From positions 1 to 51,578 of the forward strand of contig JAKLKW010000050.1 in the NCBI GenBank assembly GCA_023150455.1: a stretch of DNA of 51,578 bases. The letters run 5' to 3'. Shown here one piece after another: positions 36,581 through 45,812 of the stretch (position 1 is the stretch's first letter; each line of letters opens with the position of its first letter). This stretch comes from Alphaproteobacteria bacterium (GTDB lineage Bacteria; Pseudomonadota; Alphaproteobacteria; JAEULC01). Position numbers and translations under genes: made by a program. Under the pieces are notes generated by a model. It made no database searches. It was not told the origin of the DNA and saw nothing but the letters and a program-made list of their open reading frames with translations.

Positions 36581-39192
36581 GGCGGAGCGCGGCGGTCGCG
36601 GCGGCGATGGTCGCCGGCGGCGCGCGTGCGGCGCAGGCGCATGCCTTCGGCGAGCGCTACGACCTGCCGCTGCCGCTCGAGCTCTATCTCGCCGGCGCCG
36701 CAGCGGCCGTCGCCTTCTCCTTCGTCGTGGCCGGCCTGTTCGTACGCGATGCGGCGTGGCTCAGGTCCTATCCGCGCGTCGATCTCCTGCGCCATCCGCT
36801 TGGCCGTCTGGTGGCGCATCCCGCCGTCGTCCTTGCGTTTCAGCTGGCGGCGGTCATCCTCTTCGCGCTGGTGATCGCCGCCGGGCTGTTCGGCAGCCAG
36901 GATCCTCTGCGCAACCTCGCGCCGGTGCTCGTGTGGATCGTCTGGTGGGTCGGCATGGCGATCGTCAGCGCCTTCGTCGGCGACCTGTGGTCGGTCGTCA
37001 ATCCGTGGCGGACCATCTTCGCCGGCGCCGAGGCGCTGCGGCGGCGCGCGCGGGGCGGGCGGCCGTTGACGCTCGGGCTGCCGTACCCGGATGCGCTCGG
37101 CGTCTGGCCGGCGGTCGTGCTGCTGCTCGCCTTCACCTGGTCCGAGCTGGTCTCGCCGCGGCCCGCGCTTCCCGCCTATATCGCGTGGATGGCCATCGCC
37201 TATTCGCTCCTGACCTGGGGCGGCATGGCGCTGTTCGGCCGCGAGCAGTGGCTGCGCCGCGCCGAGGTCTTCTCGGTGCTGTTCGCGCTGCTGGCGCGGT
37301 TCTCGCCGATGGAGATCCGCCTCGCCGGCACGCCGCCGGCCGACCGCGCCCTGGCGATCCGGCCCTTCGCCGTCGGCCTGCTGCGCGAGGCGGCCGTCCC
37401 CGCCTCGCTGGTCGCCTTCGTCCTGCTCTATCTCGTCGGCGTGATCTATGACGGGCTGCTGGTGACGCCCGCCTGGGGCTGGCTCGAAGCGGGGTTGGCG
37501 CCGCTCGCTCCGATCGCGGTCCGGACCTTCGGGCTCCTGGCGCTGTGGGGGCTGGCGGCCGGTCTCTATCTGCTGACGTGCCGCGCCATGGCTGCCGTCC
37601 TCGCCGGCGCCGCGCGGCCGGACGGCTTGGCGCGGCGTTTCGTGCTCACGCTGGTGCCGATCGCGATCGCCTATCACCTCGCCCACTACCTGACCTACCT
37701 GCTGGTCCAGGGACAATACGCGATCCCGCTGGCGTCGGATCCGTTCGGCCGGGGATGGGACCTGCTCGGCACGGCCGGCTACCGGCCGGACATCGCCGTC
37801 GTCGGCGCGCGCTTCGCCTGGTACATGGCGATCGTCGCCATCGTCGCCGGCCATATCATCGCCGTGTTCCTGGCGCACTGGCGCGCGGTCGAGCTTTTCG
37901 GCGCCGCCCGGCGCGCCGTCATCAGCCAGGGCCCGATGACGGCGCTGATGGTGCTCCTGACGGTGACGAGCCTCACCATCCTGGCCGAGCCGATCGTGCA
38001 GGCGGCGCCCGCGGCGAGCGCGGACCGGCCGGGCGCGGTGGCGATCCCGGCGGACGCGCTGCTGCCCGAGCCGGGCAGCGGCCGGCTGCTGCCGGTCGGC
38101 GCGGGACGGACGGCGGCGTCCAGGCTGAGCTACGGCGCCATGGCTTCCCCATTCCATGACGGCACGGCCATGACGGCGGCCGACCTGCTCTATCCCTTCG
38201 CCATGGCGTATCGCTGGGGCGCGTCGGCGCAAGCCGCGGGCGCGGCGCCGGACCCGGCCATCGCCACCGCCACCGCGCTCGTGCGGCGAAGCCTGCTCGG
38301 CCTCAAGTTCGCCGGCACCGACCCCACCTCGCGAACCATCCGGTTCGGCGACCTCGTCTATGCGCGCGCGCGGCTGATGGTCGACGTCTATCTCGCCGTG
38401 CCGGCCGACGACGTCGGCGCGGCCGCCGTGCTGGCGCCGCCCTGGAGCCCCTTGCCCTGGCACGTCGTCGCGCTGATGGAGGAGGCGGTGGCGCGCGGCT
38501 GGGCGGCGTTCTCGGCTGCGCAAGCGGCTCGGCTCGGCGTCGAGTGGCTCGACCCGGTGCGCTCGGAACCGCTGAAGGAGCGCCTGGCGGCGCTGGTCGC
38601 GGAGCTCGCCCGCGACGGGCATGTCCCCGCGGCACTGGCCGGGCTCGTGACGCCGGACGAGGCGCGCGCGCGCTGGAAGGCGCTGGCGGCGTTCCACGCG
38701 GAGCACGGCCACTTCCTCGTCACCAACGGCCCGTATCGCATCAAGAGCTGGGCGGACGGCGTCGCGGTGCTCGACGTGGTGCGCGACCCGCGCTACCCGC
38801 TCGGCGTCGGCTCGTACGACGCCTACGCGGACCCGCGCCGCGCCTTCGTCACCGGCGCGAGCGCCGACGCCGGCGGCATCACGCTCGCGGTCGAGGTCGA
38901 GACGGTCGAGCGGGTCATGCGCGACCGCGATATCGTGCGCCGCAAGCTGCGCGAGGCCGTCGCCGCCTACGGCCGGCGCGCGATCCCGGACTGCCGCTTC
39001 GTCGTTGTCGACGATGCGGGCAAGGTCGCGCTGGCCGGCGCGGGCAGCTACCGCGAGGACGGCGCGATCGTGCTCGATCTCGGCGGCAAGCTGCCGGCGG
39101 GACGATACGCGGTCTCGGTCGGCCTCTATCCGAACGGCAACACGGTCGACGCCGATATCAAACGCATTCCCTACGAGGCGCCGGCGCGCTGA
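36577..39192 (+). CDS. Polytopic membrane protein fused to the C-half exported domain
   Basis: An 871-residue protein in two parts. Residues about 1-475 hold roughly ten to eleven hydrophobic segments after 'HAFGERYDLPLPLELYLAGA', with 'WIVWWVGMAIVSAFVGDLW' and 'VNPWRTIF'. This resembles membrane proteins that I remember being annotated as fenitrothion-hydrolase-like, a name I cannot verify here. Residues about 490-871 match the C-half of the 771-residue protein: 'ASPFHDGTAMTAADLLYPF', 'LAPPWSPLPWHVVALMEEA', 'HGHFLVTNGPYRIKSW'. That 'FHDGT..TAADLLY' and 'TNGPYRIKSW' pattern belongs to family 5 solute-binding proteins. The domain would face the periplasm, anchored to the membrane part. It is the last gene of the operon. 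Confidence 0.75.
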   Translation: MRRSAAVAAAMVAGGARAAQAHAFGERYDLPLPLELYLAGAAAAVAFSFVVAGLFVRDAAWLRSYPRVDLLRHPLGRLVAHPAVVLAFQLAAVILFALVIAAGLFGSQDPLRNLAPVLVWIVWWVGMAIVSAFVGDLWSVVNPWRTIFAGAEALRRRARGGRPLTLGLPYPDALGVWPAVVLLLAFTWSELVSPRPALPAYIAWMAIAYSLLTWGGMALFGREQWLRRAEVFSVLFALLARFSPMEIRLAGTPPADRALAIRPFAVGLLREAAVPASLVAFVLLYLVGVIYDGLLVTPAWGWLEAGLAPLAPIAVRTFGLLALWGLAAGLYLLTCRAMAAVLAGAARPDGLARRFVLTLVPIAIAYHLAHYLTYLLVQGQYAIPLASDPFGRGWDLLGTAGYRPDIAVVGARFAWYMAIVAIVAGHIIAVFLAHWRAVELFGAARRAVISQGPMTALMVLLTVTSLTILAEPIVQAAPAASADRPGAVAIPADALLPEPGSGRLLPVGAGRTAASRLSYGAMASPFHDGTAMTAADLLYPFAMAYRWGASAQAAGAAPDPAIATATALVRRSLLGLKFAGTDPTSRTIRFGDLVYARARLMVDVYLAVPADDVGAAAVLAPPWSPLPWHVVALMEEAVARGWAAFSAAQAARLGVEWLDPVRSEPLKERLAALVAELARDGHVPAALAGLVTPDEARARWKALAAFHAEHGHFLVTNGPYRIKSWADGVAVLDVVRDPRYPLGVGSYDAYADPRRAFVTGASADAGGITLAVEVETVERVMRDRDIVRRKLREAVAAYGRRAIPDCRFVVVDDAGKVALAGAGSYREDGAIVLDLGGKLPAGRYAVSVGLYPNGNTVDADIKRIPYEAPAR

Positions 39193-39252
39193 TGCGCGGC
39201 GTCAGCGCCGGATCGCCGCTCTTGCAGCGAAAGGTGCGCTTGCGGCCCCACG

Positions 39253-39546
39253 CTACTGCGGCTGCGGAATCGGGATCGGTGTCGCCGGCTGGGGCTGCGG
39301 AAGCGGCATCGGCGTCGCCGCCGTTCCACCCACGCAGCGGCCGCTCTGCGCGTCCCAGTGCTGGCCCTGCGGGCACGCCCGGCCGAGCGTGCGCGGGTCG
39401 ACCTGCGGCCGTTGCCCCAGTGGCGCGGCCTTCTGCGCGGGCTGCTGCTGCACGGTCTGCGCCTGCGCCGGCGCGACCGCCGCCGCCAGCATCATGCCGG
39501 CCGCGGCGACGAGAAGGGACGATCCGAGCAACTTCGGTGTGATCAT
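39253..39546 (-). CDS. Small exported protein with Cys/Gly/Gln motif
   Basis: A 97-residue protein with a signal peptide (about 1-29, 'MLAAAVAPAQAQ'). The mature part is Gln/Pro-rich with one short motif 'CPQGQHWDAQSGRCVGG' and a Pro/Gln repeat tail ('PLPQPQPATPIPIPQPQ'). The motif echoes 'CPPGQQ', 'CTGGKVPVGGQCVCPSG' in the giant protein upstream. I chose the ATG at 39546 because AAGGA lies 8 bases before it; another ATG 3 codons earlier is possible. It probably follows the giant gene on one transcript (59-base gap). Function unknown. Confidence 0.62.
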   Translation of the reverse strand: MITPKLLGSSLLVAAAGMMLAAAVAPAQAQTVQQQPAQKAAPLGQRPQVDPRTLGRACPQGQHWDAQSGRCVGGTAATPMPLPQPQPATPIPIPQPQ

Positions 39547-39605
39547 CTGAGTCATCCTTTCCTTCAACTCGTCTCAAGCGCAATGACGAACCGGGCTCGC
39601 CGCGG

Positions 39606-42600
39606 TCAGCGCCAATCCGGCTGCGCCGGCAGCAGCCGCGGCTGCACCTGCGGGAACTGCGTCGATGGCGACGGCGCCGGGGCCGGCCGCACGCAGTAGC
39701 CGCGCATCTCGACCGTGCCGGACGGACAGACGCACTGGCCGCCGACCGGCACCTTGCCGCCCGTGCATTGAAGCGCCGGCTGGGCCGGGACGCTCGGCGG
39801 CGGCTGCACCTGCGGCACGGGCGCTGCGGCCGGCGCCGGCGGCGGCGAAACCGATGGCGCCGGCCCGACCTGCGGCGGCGGCGACGGCGGCGGCGCCGGT
39901 TGTGTCGGCCGCGCGCGGCCCGGCAGCACCTGCTGCAGCTGCGGGGCTGCTGGCCCGGCGGGCAACACTGTCCACCGGTCGTCGCCTGGGTCGTCGGGCA
40001 GCACAGGCCGCTCGGCAGCAGCGTGTAGCCGGCGGCGCAGGTCGGCGCGGTCGGCGCCGTCGGCGGACGCGCCAGCACCATGATCGCCGCGCAGGCCACG
40101 GCGGTTCGCTTGCCGCTCTGCTGCTCGATCCCGTCGCCGCTGGGCGGCGCATTCCATTCCAGCGCGCCGCAGGCCGTCTTCTGGATCGGCGCGGGCGGCG
40201 GTTCCTTGAGGTCGGGTGCCACGCTGCCTTCGAGCCTTGTCGTCACCTGCTCGCCCTCGCGCAGGGTGCAGTCGTCGATGCTGCAGGTGAACTCCCCGGC
40301 CGGTCCGGTTCCGGTGCGGGTGCAGGACCAGCGCGCGGCCGGGCAGGCCGGCGGCGCCTTGATGACGCGGATGTCGTGCATGGTGGAGCCCGATGGCGGC
40401 GTGATGCGCTGCGTCACCGGCCCGCTTCCGTAGCGGTTTCCTTCCCTGAAGGTGAAGTCGTAGTGCGAGCAGTTCGGCGGGTAGCAGGGACCCGATCCGG
40501 TCGCATCGTAGTATATCAGGCTGTGATCCAGGTCCTGGATCTTCTGCTTGTAGCAGGCTTCCCAATGCCTGCCCGGATGGACCTGACCCGGCGCCGGGGG
40601 CAGCTTCGGCTCCTTCTGGTACTGCTTCGGATCGTCGTAGATGACTTTGGCGCAATTCTGCGCGAACTTCAGGGTCTTCCCCCCCATGTAGACCCCGTAG
40701 ATGGCGTGCGCCGTCGAGAACGTGGGGATCTTCGCGAACACGATGAGTTCCAGCAGGTCCTTGTTCGTGAGATTGGCCGGGGGGTGCGTGCAGATGAGCT
40801 TGTACGGCGGGCCCGCGCACTTCCAGTTGGCCGGCCCCGGGCCCTTGGGCGCGTAGTCGATCAACTCGAAACCCTCCGGCAGCCGCTCTTCGATCTTGAT
40901 CGGCTTGGTATAGGGCGCATCGTCGCGGCCCGAGATCTTGATCTTGAAGGCGCAGGTGGCTTCCACGAAGCACGTCGGTTTCTTGCCCGGCTCCCAGGGC
41001 GTGTCGGTCGGCCAGTCCGCGGGCTTGTAGGGCTCCTTGTAGACCAGCAGACCGGGCTCTTTGGTCTGCACGAACGCACAGGCGGAGAACGTGTCCTGGC
41101 CCGATTCGTCGGGCAGTTGCGGCAGAATGCCCGACAGCACCTGATCGGTGATCTCGCCGGAGGTGTCGGCCTGGCCCTTCGCGTCCTTGAACCCGGGATG
41201 GCCTGTCTTGTATTGGGCCAGCCATTTCTGCTCGTCGGCGGTCAAGGTGCCCGACGTCGTCTCGGGCTTCACGGGATAGCCCTGATAGGCGAGGAATTCC
41301 CGGACGAACGCGGCCTTCTCCCAGGATTCCATTTGCCAGGGCTTCTTGCCGAAGCTCGTCAGGACGCCACAGTTCGAGATGATGTTCTCGGTCGCGTCCT
41401 TGCTGACCTTGCCGTTCACGAGGAATTCGGCCGTCGCGCCGGCCTTGAGGCCCATCGTGCGGCAGGCGAACTGTCCGGTGTGCGTCGACGTTGGCGAAAC
41501 GAACTTGGTGCATTTCCAATCGGGCGGCGCAAGCATACCGCCGGTGTAGGTGAACTTGTCGGTATCGGTCATGTCGAGGAGCATCAACAGGCCGGTGTGC
41601 GCTCCCTTGCCTGCGTTCTTGACGACGATCGTGAATCCGCACACTTCGTCGGGCGCGCACGACTTCTTGTCGAATTTCTTCGTGATCGTCAGCTTCGGCG
41701 GGTGCGCGACCAGGATGTCCGCGCAGGCGACCTCGATCGTCTTGCTGCTCTGCCCCGGCGCCGGCGGCAGGGTCGCGGTCACGCAGTTCTTGACCATTCC
41801 TTCCTTGGCGTTGGCCGGCACATTGAAGGCGATGTTGGTCTGCAGCCACGCGCCCTGGGCCGTGAAGCCGTTCTTCGGCCACTGCGAGTGCTTGGTGACG
41901 TTGTAGGTGCAATTGGCCGCAGACGGGCAGTTCCAGTTCGGACCGCTGGCCGCGGCGGCGAAGGTCCAGCCCGGCGGCGGGACTTCCGCGACCTGGAAGA
42001 CCTCCTTGTACGGCGTTGCGCTCGCGCCCCGGATCGAAATGCTGAAGTCGCAGGTCTTGCCGGGCCGGCAAGCCCCCGACGCCGGCCCCTTCTTGCTGAT
42101 CTTGATGCCGGCGCCCGTCACCACCGTGGGCAAGGGCTGGTCGCCGCCGACTGCGGGCGGCACGGCGCCGAGGCCGGCGCCGGCGCCGGCAACGCCAGGG
42201 GTGCCCGGGGGCGCCAGGATGACGATCCCACCTCCGGGCGTCGGCGGCGGTTGTGGGGGTTGCGGCGGCTGTGGCGGCTGTGCCCCCGCCTGGACCGGCG
42301 GCGGTTGCGGCGGCTGCGGTGCTTGCACCCCAACCTGGACCGGTGGCTGCGCCGGCGGCTGTGCCGGCGGCGGTCCCACCGCCAGCACGCCCGGCGCCAC
42401 GACCGCCAGCCCGGGCGGCTGCGCCGGCGCCGCTGCCGGCGGCTGAGCCGGAGCCTGCGCCGGCAATTGCCCCGGCGCCGGCGGTTGCGCCGGAGCCTGT
42501 ACCGGTGCCGGTGCCGGCGGCGGCCCGGGCGGCACTCCCGCCAGCGGCGGAATCGGAAGCGGAACCGGAATCATCAAGGGCGGGGCCGGCGCGGCGGGGG

Positions 42601-44254
42601 CTGCGGGAGCGGCGAGACCGGGCGGTGCTGCCGGGGCGGGCGCCGGCAATCCGGCGACCGCGACGCGCGCGCACGCTCGGAACACGGCGACGTCGCCCAT
42701 GTGCCCGCGCGCCTTGGGATCGTCGAAGCGGTCGTCGAAATCGACGAAATAGCTTTGCAGCGGCGGCGCGGCGGCCGCTGCCGCATCGAGGGCAAGGCCT
42801 TGCAGGCCGTTCACGTTCGCCGGGCCGCGTTGCACGAGGCGTGCGGCAAGCGCCTGGTCCGGCGACGAGCGCAGCTGCTCGCCGGTCGCCCACACGAATC
42901 CGCCGCAAGCATTGCCATCGCGCCGACCCGCCGCATCGTAGCCGTAGCCGACCGCGACGCCGCCGTTGCCGCCGCGCGATTGCGCGGAAAACCCGACGGC
43001 GTATTCGTCGGCCGCGGGCTGCCAGGCCGGTCCGGCGGCGGACGGCACCCGCGCGTAGCGCAGCACGCGCCCGCCGCCCTCCTCGGTCAGCGCGGCGAAG
43101 TCGAACGCGCCGCTCGGCGCCACGCGCTCGGCCAGGAGCATCGCGCCCCGGTCGTCGAAGGCGATCTTGGAAATCTCGCTCGCGCTCTGGCCGGGCGGAA
43201 CCGTGATCTCGACGCGCGCGTCGCCGCCGAACGCGCCGTCGGGCGCGATCGTCACCGACCAGATCTGCAGCCCCTCGGCGACGGCGTAGTAGAGCCGCCC
43301 GTCGCGCACGGCGAGGCCGAAGACGCGCCGCTGCGGCGGCGTCAGGCCCCACGAGTCCGGGTTGGCGGGCTGGAACGGCGGGCTCCTGATGCTCAGGCGC
43401 TTGGCCGGGTCGAACCGTAGCGGGGCCAGACCGGCGGCGCGGCGGCCGCTCGTCCCGTGGTCGTAGCGGCCGCGCTCGACACCCGCCATGTCGAAGCGGT
43501 GGACCATGCCGGTCTCGCGGTCGGCGACGATGAGCGTGTTCGATGCGGGATCGAACGCCAGCCCGCCGAGCGCGGGCCCCGCGTTCGGCACGCCGTCGAG
43601 CGCGACGTTGGCGAACAGCCGCACCGCGCCGGTCGCGCCGTCGATCCGCCAGATCGAGCCGGGCCCGCCGCGCAGCGAGGCCGGGCCGAACAGGCCGGGC
43701 ATGAAGTACGCGTTTGCCACACCTTCTTCCCAGCGGTCGGGCAGGCCGTCGTTGTCGACATCGGGCACGATGATCGGCAGCCCGTACAGCGAGGTCGCGG
43801 CGGCGTAGATGTTGGGCGGCGTCGCGTTGTCGAGCGCGACGGCGAAGACCTGCCCGATCTGACGCGCGGTGACGGCGAACGGCTTCGGCACGGCGACGAG
43901 TTGGGCCTGCGGCGGCGCGCCGGCAGCCTGGAGATCGATCACGCGCAGCACCGGGCCGTCGAGGTCGATCGTGTTCATCGCGGCCGGATCGACGCCGGGG
44001 CGGACCCGCGCCGGCGCGCGCACGCCGGAGAAGCCGGTGACGACGGCGTTGCCGTCGCCGAGGACGCCGGGTGCTGCCGTGGTCTGCGCAACCGACTGGC
44101 TGAAGCCGCTGCCGCCCGCGATGACGACGGCGCAAGCCGCGGCCCGAGCGGCGGCTGCGAGATTGGACCCGCGCCGAGCGCGTGCGCCAAGCCGTGCGAC
44201 GAGGCGTCGAGCGCCGCGCACCATGACGTGCCCCATGTGTAGACGATGCTCCAT
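39606..44254 (-). CDS. Giant secreted protein with propeller-like, Pro-rich and DUF11-like regions (frameshifted)
   Basis: About 1549 residues if a single missing base at 39943-39946 is restored. A signal peptide lies within residues 1-55 ('AAACAVVIAGGSGFSQSVAQ'). Residues about 60-540 look like a beta-propeller with a Ca-type 'DVDNDGLPD' loop (about 165) and strands such as 'GLAFDPASNTLIVADRETG'. Residues about 545-710 are a Pro/Ala/Gln linker. At least four Cys-containing modules follow (starting near 716, 855, 1101 and 1266), patterned like DUF11 repeats: 'CDFSISIRG', 'CGFTIVVKNAG', 'CAFKIKISG'. The C-terminus is Pro-rich with 'CPPGQQ' and 'CVCPSG' motifs. The start may be 44254, 44236 or 44224. 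It is probably a surface or matrix protein; no enzymatic motif was seen. Confidence 0.72.
39943..39946 (-). other. Probable one-base frameshift site in the giant secreted protein
   Basis: The coherent frame leaves 'GGQCCPPGQQ' here and would run into an Arg-rich shadow sequence. The frame one base away continues sensibly with 'QLQQVLPGRARPTQPAPPP' to a stop at 39606. The junction is a CCCC run on the minus strand; one more C gives 4650 bases, an exact multiple of three. Confidence 0.7.
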
Positions 44255-44378
44255 GGCCGCGCCTGGAGCCGAAGGATGCGCCTGCTGCGGAAAGCCGGCT
44301 TTGATTCAGATCAACGATTGCCTGCGGCGGCGGCCGGGTGCGCCATTGACGTTTGCAGTCTTGGGCTTGCGCCGTCGC

Positions 44379-45812
44379 CTATTCCACGGCGGCGCGGCTC
44401 GGCGTCGCCGCGGCGGGCTCCGTTCGCGGCGCGGCGGCGGGAAAGGGGCCGAGCGGCAGCTCGATGCGGAACTCGGCGCCGCCGCCGTCGCGCGCGCGCA
44501 CCGCCGCCTTGCCGCCATGCGCCGCGGCGATCTCGGCGACGATGGCGAGGCCGAGCCCGCTGCCGCCGGCTTGCGCGTGGGCGCCGCGCCAGAACGGCTC
44601 GAACACGCGGGCGCGGTCGGCCGCCGGCACGCCCGGGCCGCGGTCGCGCACGGCGATCGAGGCGTCCGGCGCGACCACGACGTCGACCGGCTGGCCGGCC
44701 GGCCCATGGCGCAGGCCGTTCTCGACCAGGTTGCGCAGCGCGTCCTCGAGCGCCGCGCTGTTGCCGCGGACCACCACCGGCGCCGGCGGCGCCTCGAGCG
44801 CGACGCTGCGCCCAGCGGCGATCGCGAGCGGCGCCATCTCCGCGACGACGTTGGCGGCGAGGCGGCAGAGATCGACCGACTCCGCGAGCGCGATCTGGTC
44901 GCTCTCCAGCCGCGCGATCGACAGAAGCTGCGCCACGACGCGGGCGATGCGGTCGCAGTCGGCCTTGAGCGCGCGCACGTCGCCGTCCTCGCGCATGCCG
45001 TCGAGCCGCGCGCGCAGGATCGCGAGCGGCGTGCGCAGCTGATGCGCGGCGTTGGCGGTGAACCTGCGCTGCGCCAGGAAGCCCTGGTCGAGCCGGGCCA
45101 GGGCGGCGTTGAACGCCCGCACCAGCGGCACCACCTCGCGCGGCACGTCGCGCTCGGCCAGGCGCAGGCCGGTGGTGCGCGGCGTGATCGCCTCGGCCTG
45201 GCGCGACAGCTCGGTGATCGGCCGCAAGGTGCGCCGGATCGTCACGGCGGCGACGATCAGCGTGACGATCGCCAGCGGCACGCCGACCGGCAGCACCTCT
45301 TCCGCCAGCTCGTCGAGCGCCCAGTCGACGAAGGGCCACGCCGATTCCTGCCGCACGACCACGGCCGCGCGCAGCGGCCCCCGCGGGCCCTGGCGCTCGA
45401 CCACGTAGCCGACGATGCCCTTGACGGCCTGGCCCGGTCCCGGGTCGACCGCGAAGGCCATGCGGCGCGGTCCCGTTCCGGGCGGCTCCGGGATCATGTC
45501 CGCGACCGAGGCGAGGCTGCCCGCGAGCACGCGGTCGGCCGCGACGTCGAGCACGACGTGCCCGAGATGCGGCCGGGCAAGCTCGGCCGTCAGCGCGGGG
45601 TCCGGCGCGAACGTCCAGGACCCGTCCGATGCGAGCGCGGCACGCGCCGCCAGCCGGTCGGCCAGCGCGCCCATGTCGTCGTGGATCTCGATCGTCGGGT
45701 GCCGCCACGCCAGCACGAGGAACAGGATGCAGGAACCGACGAGCGCGCCGGCGAAGACCGCCAGCAGCCGCCGGACCAGGAGATGCGCCAGCGAAGGCTG
45801 GTGCAGGCTCAC
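44379..45812 (-). CDS. Two-component sensor histidine kinase
   Basis: A 477-residue membrane kinase. Two spans (about 15-36 and 172-193) flank a periplasmic sensor of about 135 residues. The phosphoacceptor is the histidine in 'AAHQLRTPL' (about residue 257), after a HAMP-like stretch. The ATPase domain has 'NLVENGLRHG' (N box), 'VRDRGPGVP' (G1) and 'GGSGLGLAIVAEIAAAHGG' (G2). The start overlaps the regulator stop, so the pair is coupled. The signal is unknown; QseC/PmrB-like layout. Confidence 0.92.
   Translation of the reverse strand: MSLHQPSLAHLLVRRLLAVFAGALVGSCILFLVLAWRHPTIEIHDDMGALADRLAARAALASDGSWTFAPDPALTAELARPHLGHVVLDVAADRVLAGSLASVADMIPEPPGTGPRRMAFAVDPGPGQAVKGIVGYVVERQGPRGPLRAAVVVRQESAWPFVDWALDELAEEVLPVGVPLAIVTLIVAAVTIRRTLRPITELSRQAEAITPRTTGLRLAERDVPREVVPLVRAFNAALARLDQGFLAQRRFTANAAHQLRTPLAILRARLDGMREDGDVRALKADCDRIARVVAQLLSIARLESDQIALAESVDLCRLAANVVAEMAPLAIAAGRSVALEAPPAPVVVRGNSAALEDALRNLVENGLRHGPAGQPVDVVVAPDASIAVRDRGPGVPAADRARVFEPFWRGAHAQAGGSGLGLAIVAEIAAAHGGKAAVRARDGGGAEFRIELPLGPFPAAAPRTEPAAATPSRAAVE

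Noticed and set aside
39158-39942. Arg-rich tail of the giant protein frame
   Set aside because: It appears only past the C-run; the other frame gives Pro/Cys motifs consistent with the rest of the protein, so the Arg-rich tail is a frameshift shadow.
39606-44254. Programmed -1 frameshift in the giant gene
   Set aside because: The site is a bare CCCC without a heptameric slippery sequence or clear downstream structure; a simple indel is more likely.
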